From: Pseudomonas sp. ICMP 561
GTDB taxonomy: Bacteria; Pseudomonadota; Gammaproteobacteria; Pseudomonadales; Pseudomonadaceae
Length of the DNA stretch: 64,000 bases
Assembly: GCF_002699985.1 (NCBI RefSeq)
Contig: NZ_LKBT01000034.1
Location: forward strand, 186,001-250,000
Reading direction: 5' to 3'
Shown piece after piece: positions 43,090 through 51,947 of this stretch; the stretch's first letter is position 1, and each line of letters opens with the position of its first letter. The notes beneath the pieces were generated by a model. It was not told the origin of the DNA. It made no database searches and saw only the letters and a program-made list of their open reading frames with translations. A program made the position numbers and the translations under genes.

Positions 43090-43902
43090 TCAGCTCACAC
43101 GAGCTTTACGTACGCCCTCAGCCAAGGCTGCACACAGGCTCAACACATCATCGACGCCCTGCTCTGGCGAGGCGGCATTGGCGATCTTGTCCACCAGTGC
43201 CGAACCCACCACTACACCGTCTGCGAGGCGAGCGATGGCTGCCGCCTGCTCCGGGGTGCGAATGCCAAAACCGACACAGATCGGCAGGCTGGTGTGGCGA
43301 TGCAGACGCTCGATTGCGCCTTCAACGTGCTCCATCGTCGCCGAGCCTGCACCGGTCACACCCGCAACCGACACGTAATAGACAAAGCCGGAGCTGCGCT
43401 CAAGAACACGCGGCAGACGCGCATCGTCGGTGGTCGGCGTGGTCAGGCGGATGAAGTCGATGCCGGAAGCCTGAGCAGGCGTCGCCAGTTCGGCGTCATG
43501 CTCGGGTGGCAAGTCGACGATGATCAAGCCATCAACGCCCGCTTCGCTGGCAGCGGCGACGAATTTTTCCACACCATAACGATGGATAGGGTTGTAGTAA
43601 CCCATCAGCACGATCGGCGTGGTTTGGTCGTCGACGCGGAACTCGCTGACCATCTGCAGGGTTTTCAGCAGCGTCTGCCCGGCATCCAGAGCACGCAGGG
43701 TGGCAAGTTGAATTGCCACGCCATCGGCCATTGGGTCGGTGAACGGCATGCCCAGTTCGATGACATCGGCACCGGCTGCAGGCAGGCCCTTGAGCACTTT
43801 GAGCGAGGTGTCATAACCCGGATCGCCTGCGGTGACGAAGGTCACCAGTGCCGCGCGGCCTTCGGTTTTCAGCTGGGCGAAACGTTGTTCGAGGCGGCTC
43901 AT
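43090..43902 (-). CDS. trpA: Tryptophan synthase alpha chain
   Basis: 270 residues. The TIM-barrel subunit cleaves indole-3-glycerol phosphate to indole. The active-site signature LVTFVTAGDPG ... VIELGMPFTDPMADG (catalytic Glu and Asp) is present, and VGFGIRTPEQA forms part of the phosphate site. Its start overlaps the trpB stop by 4 bp, giving coupled synthesis of the alpha2beta2 complex. Confidence 0.98.
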   Translation of the reverse strand: MSRLEQRFAQLKTEGRAALVTFVTAGDPGYDTSLKVLKGLPAAGADVIELGMPFTDPMADGVAIQLATLRALDAGQTLLKTLQMVSEFRVDDQTTPIVLMGYYNPIHRYGVEKFVAAASEAGVDGLIIVDLPPEHDAELATPAQASGIDFIRLTTPTTDDARLPRVLERSSGFVYYVSVAGVTGAGSATMEHVEGAIERLHRHTSLPICVGFGIRTPEQAAAIARLADGVVVGSALVDKIANAASPEQGVDDVLSLCAALAEGVRKARVS

Positions 43903-45128
43903 ACCAGCATCTCCTTATTCTGTTCGGCGGCGGCCATGTGGTTCATGACGGTTTGCATGTCTTTATCACCGCGACCCGAGAGGCATACGACCATCAGGTG
44001 ATCATCGCGCAGGTTGGTGGCGCGCTTCATGGCTTCGGCCAGGGCGTGAGCGGTTTCCAGTGCCGGGATGATGCCTTCCAGCAGGCAGCAATGGTGGAAG
44101 GCTTCCAGCGCTTCTTCGTCGGTGATGCTGACGTATTCGACGCGCTTCACTTCGTGCAGGTAAGCGTGCTCCGGGCCAATGCCAGGGTAGTCCAGACCGG
44201 CAGAGATCGAATGCGCGTCAGTGATCTGACCATCGTTATCCTGCAGCAAGTACGTGCGGTTACCGTGCAGTACGCCTGGTACACCACCGTTGAGGCTGGC
44301 GGCATGCTTGTCGGTCTCGACGCCATGACCACCGGCTTCGACACCGATGATTTCCACGCTGTTGTCATCCAGGAATGGATGGAACAGGCCCATGGCGTTG
44401 GAGCCGCCACCGACGCAAGCGATCAGGCTATCTGGCAGACGACCTTCTTTCTCTTGCATCTGAACCTTGGTTTCCTTACCGATGACTGACTGGAAGTCAC
44501 GAACCATCGCTGGGTACGGGTGTGGGCCTGCCACGGTGCCGATCAGGTAGAAGGTGTCATCAACGTTGGTGACCCAGTCACGCAGAGCTTCGTTCATCGC
44601 GTCTTTCAGGGTGCCGGTACCGGAGGTGACCGGGACGATTTCAGCACCCAGCAACTTCATGCGGAATACGTTGGCTTGCTGGCGCTCGATATCGGTGGCG
44701 CCCATGTAGATCACACATGGCAGGCCAAAGCGTGCAGCGACAGTCGCCGTTGCCACACCGTGCATGCCGGCGCCGGTTTCGGCGATCAGGCGCTTTTTGC
44801 CCATGCGCTTGGCCAGCAGGACCTGGCCGATGCAGTTATTGATCTTGTGCGCGCCGGTGTGATTCAGTTCTTCGCGCTTGAAGTAGATTTTTGCGCCGCC
44901 GCAGAACTCGGTCAGACGCTCAGCGAAGTACAAAGGGTTTGGACGACCGATGTAATCACGCTGGAAATAGGTCATTTGCTCGACAAATTCCGGGTCGGCT
45001 TTCGCGGCTTCGTACTCGCGATTCAGGTCGAGAACCAATGGCATCAGGGTTTCGGCAACGTAGCGGCCGCCGAATGAGCCGAACAGGCCGTTGGCGTCTG
45101 GGCCGCTGCTGAAGTTGGTCTGGGTCAT
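43899..45128 (-). CDS. trpB: Tryptophan synthase beta chain
   Basis: 409 residues from the ATG at 45128, which has GGAGG six bases upstream. The frame is open 58 codons further back through the promoter region and into trpI, which is not credible. This PLP enzyme has the lysine-bearing signature LNHTGAHKINNCIGQ near residue 90 and GGGSNAMG for the phosphate. It condenses indole with serine. It is divergent from trpI across 124 bp. In Pseudomonas, TrpI binds there and activates trpBA when indoleglycerol phosphate accumulates. Confidence 0.98.
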   Translation of the reverse strand: MTQTNFSSGPDANGLFGSFGGRYVAETLMPLVLDLNREYEAAKADPEFVEQMTYFQRDYIGRPNPLYFAERLTEFCGGAKIYFKREELNHTGAHKINNCIGQVLLAKRMGKKRLIAETGAGMHGVATATVAARFGLPCVIYMGATDIERQQANVFRMKLLGAEIVPVTSGTGTLKDAMNEALRDWVTNVDDTFYLIGTVAGPHPYPAMVRDFQSVIGKETKVQMQEKEGRLPDSLIACVGGGSNAMGLFHPFLDDNSVEIIGVEAGGHGVETDKHAASLNGGVPGVLHGNRTYLLQDNDGQITDAHSISAGLDYPGIGPEHAYLHEVKRVEYVSITDEEALEAFHHCCLLEGIIPALETAHALAEAMKRATNLRDDHLMVVCLSGRGDKDMQTVMNHMAAAEQNKEMLV

Positions 45129-45252
45129 GTGACCTCCAGGGTCGATAAGCGAATGAGTGAGCCGGATCGGCAATGGACACACTTTAACCAGCGCCAACCC
45201 ATCTGAAAACCGATAAGATCTCTGCAACCTGTCAGGAAAACTCACAGATACC

Positions 45253-46152
45253 ATGAGCCGCGATCTTCCCCCCTTAAACGCATTGCGAGCCTTTGAGGCC
45301 ACTGCACGCTTGAACAGCGTCAGTCAGGCGGCTGAACAGCTGCATGTGACTCACGGGGCAGTGAGTCGGCAACTGAAAGTGCTTGAAGAACAACTGGGCG
45401 TCGCTTTGTTCGTCAAGGATGGACGTGGCCTTAAACTCACAGATGCAGGGATTCGCCTTCGAGACGCCAGCGGCGATGCGTTCGACCGCCTGCGTGCGGT
45501 GTGCGCCGAGCTCAGCCAGGGCAACGAAGACGCCCCGTTTGTATTGGGCTGTTCCGGAAGCTTGCTGGCGCGCTGGTTTATCCCTCGTTTGGGACGGCTG
45601 AATGCGGACTTGCCGGATCTGCGTCTGCACTTGTCAGCGGGTGAAGGGGATCTGGATCCCCGCCGTCCCGGGCTGGACGCGCTGCTGGTGTTCGCCGAGC
45701 CGCCATGGCCGACGGATATGCAGGTTTTCGAGTTGGCGAGTGAGCGAATTGGCCCCGTACTAAGCCCGCACTTCTCCCGTTATGCACAGCTGCAGCAGGC
45801 ACCGGTTGAGGAGTTACTCAAAGAAACTCTTCTGCAAACCACATCACGGCCGCAGGCCTGGCCCAGTTGGGCAGAACAAAACGGCATCGACCCGAAGGCG
45901 CTGCAATATGGGCAGGGTTTTGAGCATTTGTATTATTTGCTGGAGGCGGCCGTGGCTGGCCTTGGTGTAGCGATTGCGCCAGAGCCGCTGGTGGCTGATG
46001 ACCTGCGGGCTGGTCGCCTGGTTGCGCCATGGGGTTTCAGCGAAACCCCGGCGCAACTGGCGCTCTGGGTTCCCAAACGTGCCGCTGACGGGCGCGCTCA
46101 ATCATTAGCCAACTGGTTAAAAAATGAGCTGAAACGTTCGGGAAGGCCCTGA
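45253..46152 (+). CDS. trpI: LysR-family activator of trpBA, TrpI
   Basis: A 299-residue LysR protein. The N-terminal helix-turn-helix LNALRAFEATARLNSVSQAAEQLHVTHGAVSRQLKVLEEQ is followed by an effector-binding domain. It is divergent from trpBA, the hallmark Pseudomonas arrangement in which TrpI with indole-3-glycerol phosphate activates trpBA and represses itself. It ends 16 bp before the convergent DUF883 gene. Confidence 0.95.
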   Translation: MSRDLPPLNALRAFEATARLNSVSQAAEQLHVTHGAVSRQLKVLEEQLGVALFVKDGRGLKLTDAGIRLRDASGDAFDRLRAVCAELSQGNEDAPFVLGCSGSLLARWFIPRLGRLNADLPDLRLHLSAGEGDLDPRRPGLDALLVFAEPPWPTDMQVFELASERIGPVLSPHFSRYAQLQQAPVEELLKETLLQTTSRPQAWPSWAEQNGIDPKALQYGQGFEHLYYLLEAAVAGLGVAIAPEPLVADDLRAGRLVAPWGFSETPAQLALWVPKRAADGRAQSLANWLKNELKRSGRP

Positions 46153-46168
46153 GCTGATTAGACTTTAA

Positions 46169-46495
46169 TCAGTTGCCGCGTTTGAACAGCAGGTAGGCAG
46201 CCAGCAGGCCAACCGCGCCCACTGCAACACCGGCGGTAGTCCAAGGATGCTCTTGCGCGTAGTCGCGGGTAGCAACGCTGGTTTCACGGGTTTTGACTTT
46301 CACGTCTTCATAGACATCGCTCAACAGGCTGCGCGAGTGGCTCAGCGCGCTTTCAGCGTTGGCTTTCAAATTTTTGAGGGTCTTGCGCGACTCGTCCGAC
46401 GCGTCGGATTTCAAGCCTTCAAGTGATTTCAACAGACTTTCGATTTCCGCTTCCATGCTTTGAAGCGAGGCTTTACGTAGTGAAGTGCTAGCCAT
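46169..46495 (-). CDS. DUF883 family protein (YqjD/ElaB-like)
   Basis: 108 residues. A long helical region (SMEAEIESLLKSLEGLKSDASDESRKTL, about 12-90) is followed by the C-terminal membrane segment TTAGVAVGAVGLLAAYLLF and a short basic tail. The E. coli relatives YqjD and ElaB are inner-membrane proteins that bind ribosomes in stationary phase. The HPW motif before the membrane segment is typical. A similar role is inferred only. Confidence 0.88.
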   Translation of the reverse strand: MASTSLRKASLQSMEAEIESLLKSLEGLKSDASDESRKTLKNLKANAESALSHSRSLLSDVYEDVKVKTRETSVATRDYAQEHPWTTAGVAVGAVGLLAAYLLFKRGN

Positions 46496-46661
46496 GATGT
46501 TTCTCCTGCGATGGTGAGTGGCGTGTGTTGTTTCCGACTACAGGCTTTTCAGAAAGTGCGTTTGGGTTTTTGCAAAATGCTGAACTTTTATGTCGCTTTT
46601 CCCCACAGAGGTAGGGAGCGTGCCCACTGCTGCGCTCGTAATGACCTTTAGGAGAACTGCC

Positions 46662-46877
46662 ATGACTGATCATCACACTTACAAGAAGGTCGAGCTGGTT
46701 GGCTCGTCAACCACCACCATCGAAGACGCGATCAACAACGCGTTGGCCGAGGCCAGCAAGAGCATCAAGCATCTGGAATGGTTCGAAGTGACTGAGACTC
46801 GTGGTCATATTGAAGATGGCAAGGTTGCGCACTTCCAGGTCACTCTGAAAGTAGGCTTTCGGATTGCCAACAGCTGA
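46662..46877 (+). CDS. Dodecin family flavin-binding protein
   Basis: 71 residues from the ATG at 46662, which has AGGAG eight bases upstream. The frame is open earlier but without a site. It matches dodecin throughout (VELVGSSTTTIEDAINNALAEASKSIKHLEWFEVTETRGHI). Dodecins form hollow dodecamers that store FMN, riboflavin or coenzyme A. The conserved tryptophan that stacks on flavin is present at about residue 40. Confidence 0.92.
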   Translation: MTDHHTYKKVELVGSSTTTIEDAINNALAEASKSIKHLEWFEVTETRGHIEDGKVAHFQVTLKVGFRIANS

Positions 46878-46971
46878 TCGTTGCTGAACTTTCGCACTGG
46901 CTGATTGCCATATCCTCCGCTACACAGATAGAGCCCGCTGTTGCGAACAATCGTCGGCGTGGTTAATTCTT

Positions 46972-47000
46972 TCAGGTCGTTTGCCCTGTAAATGACCTGA
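46972..47000. promoter_or_regulatory. Inverted repeat before the first DUF1161 gene
   Basis: TCAGGTCGTTT (46972-46982) and AAATGACCTGA (46990-47000) are inverted copies with one mismatch, separated by 7 bp, ending 26 bp before the start codon at 47027. It may be an operator or a leader hairpin. No T run follows, so it is not an ordinary terminator. Confidence 0.4.
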
Positions 47001-47026
47001 TTTGGCCTGACGAAGGAGTTTGACCA

Positions 47027-47251
47027 ATGAAGAAGTTTCTATTGGCGGTAGGTTTGTTGAGCATCGCCGGGACCACCCTGGCGGCTGGCAAACCGTGCGA
47101 AGAGTTGAAAGCTGAAATTGACGCAAAGCTGCAGGCTAAAGGCGCTTCGTCCTACACGCTTGAAGTCGTCGACAAAGGCAGCGTGACCGACAAGAAAGTT
47201 GTCGGCAGCTGTGAAGGCGGCGCCAAGGAAATCGTGTATCAGCGCGGCTGA
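47027..47251 (+). CDS. DUF1161 small exported protein (first copy)
   Basis: 74 residues with a signal peptide (LLAVGLLSIAGTTLAA) and a mature part of about 54 residues. That part has two conserved cysteines (KPCEELKAEIDAKLQAKG and VGSCEGGAKEIVYQ) that could form a disulfide in the periplasm. GGAG lies before the ATG. A terminator follows immediately. The function of the family is unknown. A paralogue with the same plan lies at 50036. Confidence 0.88.
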   Translation: MKKFLLAVGLLSIAGTTLAAGKPCEELKAEIDAKLQAKGASSYTLEVVDKGSVTDKKVVGSCEGGAKEIVYQRG

Positions 47252-47266
47252 TCAGATTGCAGATAC

Positions 47267-47298
47267 AAAAAAACCGACTCGTTGAAGTCGGTTTTTTT
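47267..47298 (+). terminator. Rho-independent terminator after the first DUF1161 gene
   Basis: ACCGACT and AGTCGGT form a stem with a 6-base loop, flanked by seven A residues on the left and a run of seven T on the right. It is strong rightward and may also work leftward for the convergent luciferase-like gene. Confidence 0.93.
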
Positions 47299-47314
47299 GT
47301 GTCTGCTCAGTTCC

Positions 47315-47402
47315 GTTGGAGCGAGGCTTGCCCGCGAATTATCCCGTACATATGCCTAGGCACACCGCGTTATCGTTCTTCGCGGGCAAGCCTCGCTCCA
47401 AC
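47315..47402. repeat. REPIN-like repeat, type E (CGAGGCTTGCCCGCGAA core)
   Basis: Exact 24-bp arms at 47315-47338 and 47379-47402, each starting or ending with GTTGGAGCGAGGCTTGCCCG in the appropriate direction, have a 40-bp spacer. It lies between convergent genes. Confidence 0.93.
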
Positions 47403-47407
47403 AAGAA

Positions 47408-48406
47408 TCAACCTCGAGCCTCAGCCAGAATTTCATACGAGCGCAAGCGATCTTCATGCTCATACATGTCGCAGGTGAAGATCAGTTCATCAGCGTCTGT
47501 CTGCTCCAGCAAGACATCCAGCCGTGCCCGGATTTTTTCCTTGCTGCCGACCATCGCCAGGCCGAGGAAATCGCTCACCGCTTCACGTTCATGAGGCAAC
47601 CACAGCCCTTCCATGCTTTTCACGGGCGGCTTCTGCATCAGTGTCTGGCCGCGCATCAGTGAAAGAATCCGCTGATACAGCGATGTCGCCAGATACTCTG
47701 CATGCTCGTCGGTATCGGCAGCCACCAACGGCACACCGAGCATCACGTAGGGCTTGTCGAGCACCGCTGAAGGCTCGAAGTGATTACGATAAACCCGGAT
47801 GGCTTCATGCATGTAGCGCGGCGCGAAGTGCGACGCGAATGCATAAGGCAACCCGCGTTGCCCGGCCAGTTGGGCACTGAACAGACTTGAGCCCAGTAAC
47901 CAGATCGGCACATTGGTGCCAGTGCCCGGAACGGCGATGACTCGCTGATCGGGTGTACGTGGGCCAAGGTAGGCCATCAGCTCAGCCACATCTTCGGGGA
48001 AGTCATCAGCACTGCCAGAGCGCTCCCGGCGCAAGGCCCGGGCGGTCATTTGATCGGAACCCGGTGCGCGACCCAGACCCAGATCGATCCGGCCCGGATA
48101 CAGACTTGCCAGGGTGCCGAACTGTTCGGCGATCACCAGTGGCGCATGGTTGGGCAGCATGATGCCGCCGGCACCGACGCGAATGGTCGATGTGCCGCCC
48201 GCCAGATAGCCAAGCAGCACCGAAGTCGCTGAACTGGCGATGCCATCCATGTTGTGGTGTTCGGCCACCCAGAAGCGGTTGTAGCCCAATTTTTCGACGT
48301 GTTGTGCCAGATCAAGCGAGTTGCGCAGGGACTGAGCAGGACCTGAGTCGTGGCGTACGGGTACTAGATCAAGCGTGGAAATCTTCACATCAGCTAAACG
48401 TTTCAT
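47408..48406 (-). CDS. LLM-class flavin-dependent oxidoreductase (luciferase-like)
   Basis: A 332-residue bacterial-luciferase-like TIM barrel. Family features include SLRNSLDLAQHVEKLGYNRFWVAEHHNM at the N-terminus, VGAGGIMLPNHAPLVIAEQFGTL and a C-terminal helix with DELIFTCDMYEHEDRLRSYEIL. Such enzymes are FMN-dependent monooxygenases or reductases with very diverse substrates. The sequence is of the YhbW-like group. The substrate is unknown. It is divergent from osmC. Confidence 0.9.
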   Translation of the reverse strand: MKRLADVKISTLDLVPVRHDSGPAQSLRNSLDLAQHVEKLGYNRFWVAEHHNMDGIASSATSVLLGYLAGGTSTIRVGAGGIMLPNHAPLVIAEQFGTLASLYPGRIDLGLGRAPGSDQMTARALRRERSGSADDFPEDVAELMAYLGPRTPDQRVIAVPGTGTNVPIWLLGSSLFSAQLAGQRGLPYAFASHFAPRYMHEAIRVYRNHFEPSAVLDKPYVMLGVPLVAADTDEHAEYLATSLYQRILSLMRGQTLMQKPPVKSMEGLWLPHEREAVSDFLGLAMVGSKEKIRARLDVLLEQTDADELIFTCDMYEHEDRLRSYEILAEARG

Positions 48407-48650
48407 AGGTCGTCAACGATCCTCGAAAGTGTTTTTGCAGGCTTGGCGCATGACCCGTCAGATGAGAAAACGCTGATGACCGAAACCCGCGGTTGTTAAA
48501 GAGGATAAGGGCATATGCTCCAGATTCAATCCCTAAAGTAGAAAAATGCTACTTTATTTTGGGATCACTCCTTCGGTTGAACTTTCTAAAGCGGGCTATC
48601 CTCAGAACCCTGAACCCGTGCGAAACCGCACTTATCCATGAGGAGACACC

Positions 48651-49082
48651 ATGAGCATTGTCAAAAAAGCATCGGCCCACTGGGAAGGCGACCTGAAGAC
48701 TGGCATCGGCAGCATCTCCACTGAAACCGGCGTGTTGCGTGAAGCGCCTTACGGCTTCAAGGCACGTTTTGAAGGCGGCAAAGGTACCAACCCTGAAGAG
48801 TTGATCGGCGCGGCGCACGCAGGCTGTTTCTCCATGGCGCTGTCGATGATCCTGGGCGGCGAGAACCTCACCGCTGAAAGCATCGACACCACTGCAGACG
48901 TCACTCTGGACCAGGTGGACGGCGGCTTCGCGATCACAGCAGTTCATTTGACGCTGAAGGCCAAAGTGCCAGGCGCGACCCAAGAGCAGTTCGACAAGCT
49001 GACCACTATGGCCAAAGAAGGCTGCCCGGTCTCGAAAGTCCTGAATGCAAAAATTACTCTGGACGCTACGCTGCTTAGCTGA
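48651..49082 (+). CDS. osmC: OsmC-family organic hydroperoxide reductase
   Basis: 143 residues, with GAGG before the ATG. The two reactive cysteines of the family are present, in GAAHAGCFSMAL and GCPVSKVLNA. OsmC reduces organic hydroperoxides and is induced by osmotic and stationary-phase stress. A REPIN-like element follows it. Confidence 0.94.
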   Translation: MSIVKKASAHWEGDLKTGIGSISTETGVLREAPYGFKARFEGGKGTNPEELIGAAHAGCFSMALSMILGGENLTAESIDTTADVTLDQVDGGFAITAVHLTLKAKVPGATQEQFDKLTTMAKEGCPVSKVLNAKITLDATLLS

Positions 49083-49105
49083 TCGGTTCAGGACAGATGA
49101 TTGAC

Positions 49106-49180
49106 CTGTAGGAGCTGCCGAAGGCTGCGATAGCGGTGTCTCAGGACTATCGCTTTCGCAGCCTTCGGCAGCTCCTACAG
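49106..49180. repeat. REPIN-like repeat, type C
   Basis: Exact 25-bp arms (49106-49130 and 49156-49180) starting CTGTAGGAGCTGCCGAAGG are separated by 25 bp. It lies between convergent osmC and the hypothetical gene. Confidence 0.93.
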
Positions 49181-49204
49181 TGTTCGGCGTAGGGTCGACT
49201 CTCT

Positions 49205-49864
49205 CTACCCCTCCACATCCAGCATCCACTGCCGACGTACCTTGCGACGGTGCCATGCCGAGTTGTACTGAAGACTCTCCCGTGACTGCGCGATCAACTG
49301 GCAGCCATCCTCCTCAGCATTACTAAGCTCAAATCCCCGGCTTGCTCCAATGGCGTGTTTGTCAGAGCCGTAGAATGCGATCACACGCACTTCCAGGCTG
49401 GAAAACTTCCACTCTTGCGCTGGCTTTTGACCCTGCATGGGAATCGCGTGAAGCAGCGCCAGGCGCTGGATGAGCGAAGCGAAAGAGCCGATATGCGTGA
49501 AGTCGCCCGTGCCCAATGGCCCTTGGCGAGTCGCGTTGTGCAGAATCAGATCCTGTTCGATCTCACCTTTGCTTTCTTCCCGGATGTCCGTGACATCGCA
49601 GCACAGCTGGCCTTGGTTGGTGTTGAGCACCAGCACGATCTGATTGATGAAGATGGGCTCGGCACTCATGTTGCTGATCAGGCACAGCGAGCCGATGCCT
49701 TTACCTGCGCCCCGATTGATAATGATCCGCGGTCGACGCTGGCGGCGGTAATTGTTCAACAGCAGTTGTGCGTAGAGCACCCAGACGATCAGCGTACCGA
49801 TGCTGATCAGGACCGTCAGGGCGTCCTTGTACTGGATAACCCATTGGATGAAAGGTGCGTTCAT
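49205..49864 (-). CDS. Hypothetical protein with one N-terminal membrane segment
   Basis: A 219-residue protein I do not recognise. After a short start (MNAPFIQWVIQYKD), a clear membrane segment spans about residues 15-36 (ALTVLISIGTLIVWVLYAQLL), followed by a basic patch NNYRRQRRPR. This suggests that the C-terminal part is cytoplasmic. The rest is a beta-rich domain (IILNRGAGKGIGSLCLISNM-like and FINQIVLVLNTNQGQLCC) without catalytic motifs I can name. Codon use looks ordinary for the window, so a genuine gene is likely. Confidence 0.7.
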   Translation of the reverse strand: MNAPFIQWVIQYKDALTVLISIGTLIVWVLYAQLLLNNYRRQRRPRIIINRGAGKGIGSLCLISNMSAEPIFINQIVLVLNTNQGQLCCDVTDIREESKGEIEQDLILHNATRQGPLGTGDFTHIGSFASLIQRLALLHAIPMQGQKPAQEWKFSSLEVRVIAFYGSDKHAIGASRGFELSNAEEDGCQLIAQSRESLQYNSAWHRRKVRRQWMLDVEG

Positions 49865-50035
49865 ACATCACTCAGTCAGTTAATCGTCAGGATGTGATGA
49901 GTCGCTCACAAAGAAGTTCGACCCGACTGACGAGTGCCGAACTTGCTGGGACCGGGTAATGTCTATGGAAAGGAGCGGCGCAGGCGCGGGAATCATTCTG
50001 GCGCGTGCTGCTCTAGTGGTATCGAGGAGTCGAGC

Positions 50036-50269
50036 ATGAAACGTTTTGCATTAGCCGTACTGGGTCTATCGCTGGCCACCAGCGCCCTCGCCGCGCCTAA
50101 AGATTGTGAAGAGTTGAAAGCCGAGATCGAAGCCAAGATTCAGGCCAACAACGTCAGTTCCTACACTCTGGAAATCGTCACCAATGACGAGGCCCAAGAC
50201 CAGAACATGGTAGTGGGCACCTGCGATAACGGCACACGCAAAATCATCTACCAGAAAAACGATCGCTGA
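50036..50269 (+). CDS. DUF1161 small exported protein (second copy)
   Basis: 77 residues from the ATG at 50036, with GAGGAG upstream. The frame extends 34 codons further back but lacks a signal peptide there. The signal peptide ends near LATSALAA. The mature part repeats the plan of the copy at 47027: DCEELKAEIEAKIQANNVSS, then SYTLEIV, then VGTCDNGTRKIIYQK. About half the mature residues are identical between copies, with three inserted residues in this one. Confidence 0.85.
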   Translation: MKRFALAVLGLSLATSALAAPKDCEELKAEIEAKIQANNVSSYTLEIVTNDEAQDQNMVVGTCDNGTRKIIYQKNDR

Positions 50270-50272
50270 TCG

Positions 50273-50686
50273 TCAGATGCAGGTGACATGGTCCTGTTCC
50301 GCCAGAACGTTACGCTGGGCATCCAGCAGTTCGGCGGTCACATCGTTGGTCAGTGATCGGACCTCGATCATATAGCGCTGCCCGGCGGCGAAGTTCGCGT
50401 AGTGCAGTTCGACGTAGCACGTCAGCTCGGTGTACTCGTCGCCCATGGCGGTAAAGCCACCGTAGTGGACTTCATAGTCATAACGGACCTGAAGCCGGTG
50501 ACTGCCTGGCGATATCTGGAAGTAACGGCCGTCATAGGTCGTCTTGCCGTCCACCTTGTCAGCCATGACCAGCTTGCCGGTCATGGTCCGCATATCGACC
50601 CAGGCTTGAGCCGGGTCCACGGCAGGCATGGGGCCTGCACAGCCAGCCAGTGAGGCAAGGGCTAAGAGCATCAATAAAGGGCGCAT
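50273..50686 (-). CDS. Putative lipoprotein of unknown function
   Basis: 137 residues from the ATG at 50686. The open frame extends 26 codons further, but MRPLLMLLALASLAGCAG there is an evident lipoprotein signal with lipobox SLAGC. The mature protein looks beta-rich (GRYFQISPGSHRLQVRYDYEVHYGG) and has cysteines in LTCYVELHY and at the C-terminus (VTCI). It ends 3 bp from convergent DUF1161 and is divergent from a putative peptidase lipoprotein, so the two lipoproteins could share control. Confidence 0.75.
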   Translation of the reverse strand: MRPLLMLLALASLAGCAGPMPAVDPAQAWVDMRTMTGKLVMADKVDGKTTYDGRYFQISPGSHRLQVRYDYEVHYGGFTAMGDEYTELTCYVELHYANFAAGQRYMIEVRSLTNDVTAELLDAQRNVLAEQDHVTCI

Positions 50687-50779
50687 GGTCAGCTCGGCTT
50701 CAAAGGATCTCGATAGTAGTTGCGAAATGCCCTCGCTGTCCGGCATAACGCGCCATGTGTGCAACTTTAAAGGCTGTCC

Positions 50780-51844
50780 ATGCCGAGTCTCAACGCTTCA
50801 TGCCTTTGGCGCAGTTGGCCGCTGTTGGCGATTTTGCTGCTCAGCGGTTGTTCCAGCCTTAGCTATTACGACCAGTTGGTGAGCGGCCAGTTTCAGCTGC
50901 TACGTGCCCGTGAGTCGGTCGAGGATGTGATCGCTGATCAGACCCGTGATCCGAAACTTCGCCAGCGTCTGGCTTTTTCCCAGCAAGCACGCAACTTTGC
51001 CAGCAGCCAGTTGCACCTCCCCGACAATAAAAGTTACCGACTCTATGCCGATCTCGGTCGTCCCTACGTGGTCTGGAATGTGTTCGCCACGGACGAGTTT
51101 TCTCTTGAGCCGATCACCCATTGTTTCCCCATCGCCGGGTGCGTGGCCTATCGCGGCTATTACAGCATCGGCGGTGCCAGAGGCGCTGCAGCGTTACAGC
51201 GCCAGGAGGGAAAAGACGTCTATGTAAGCGGTGTCGAAGCCTATTCCACACTGGGCTGGTTCAATGACCCGATACTCAGTTCCATGCTGGGCTGGGGCGA
51301 AGAGCGTTTGGCGACGTTGATCTTTCATGAGCTGGCGCACCAGCGTTTTTATGTGAAGGATGACACTGAGTTCAATGAGTCCTACGCCAGCTTCGTCGAG
51401 CAGGAAGGCACCCGACAATGGCGCATTGCGCGCGGGCTTGCTCCTGAGCATTTAACGCAATCAAAACAGCGAGATGACCTTACACGGCTGGTACTGGCTA
51501 CCCGCGAGCGACTCATGCAGCTTTACCGCCAACCCCTGAGCGCCGAGCTGATGCGCCAGCGCAAGGCGGCGGAATTCGACAGGCTGCGCAGTGAGTACCG
51601 TCTATTGCGTGACCAGCAATGGTCGGGTGACAAGCGTTATGACGCCTGGATCAACGCGCCAATGAACAACGCCAGGTTGCTGCCCTTTGGACTCTATGAC
51701 CAATGGGTGCCTGCATTTGAAGCACTGTTCAGAAACGTGAACGGAGACTGGCAGGCGTTTTATGCGCAAGTGGAGCGTCTGGGCGCGTTGCCAATTGCGC
51801 AGCGCCGGGCTGAGTTGCAGAGGTTGATGGGTAGATCTGAGTGA
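50780..51844 (+). CDS. Predicted aminopeptidase lipoprotein (COG4324-type)
   Basis: 354 residues beginning with a lipoprotein signal (LLAILLLSGCSSL). The metalloprotease motif FHELAHQRFYVKDDTEFNESYASFVEQEG contains HExxH with a downstream glutamate in NESYASF, as in the predicted aminopeptidase family. Many charged residues follow in a helical C-terminus. Its location is probably the outer-membrane inner face. The substrate is unknown. A REPIN-like repeat follows. Confidence 0.85.
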   Translation: MPSLNASCLWRSWPLLAILLLSGCSSLSYYDQLVSGQFQLLRARESVEDVIADQTRDPKLRQRLAFSQQARNFASSQLHLPDNKSYRLYADLGRPYVVWNVFATDEFSLEPITHCFPIAGCVAYRGYYSIGGARGAAALQRQEGKDVYVSGVEAYSTLGWFNDPILSSMLGWGEERLATLIFHELAHQRFYVKDDTEFNESYASFVEQEGTRQWRIARGLAPEHLTQSKQRDDLTRLVLATRERLMQLYRQPLSAELMRQRKAAEFDRLRSEYRLLRDQQWSGDKRYDAWINAPMNNARLLPFGLYDQWVPAFEALFRNVNGDWQAFYAQVERLGALPIAQRRAELQRLMGRSE

Positions 51845-51855
51845 ACATAATTCCC

Positions 51856-51929
51856 TGTAGGAGCTGCCGAAGGCTGCGAAAGCATTTGTCCTGAAATACC
51901 GCGATTCGCAGCCTTCGGCAGCTCCTACA
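51856..51929. repeat. REPIN-like repeat, type C
   Basis: TGTAGGAGCTGCCGAAGGCT begins it and the reverse complement ends it. It lies between the convergent peptidase and cytochrome c5 genes. Confidence 0.92.
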
Positions 51930-51947
51930 AGTGATAGGTCTGATCGT

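Noticed and set aside
45129..45302. 58-residue N-terminal extension of trpB
   Set aside because: It crosses the trpBA-trpI promoter region and part of trpI. The ATG at 45128 has a good ribosome-binding site and matches the family.
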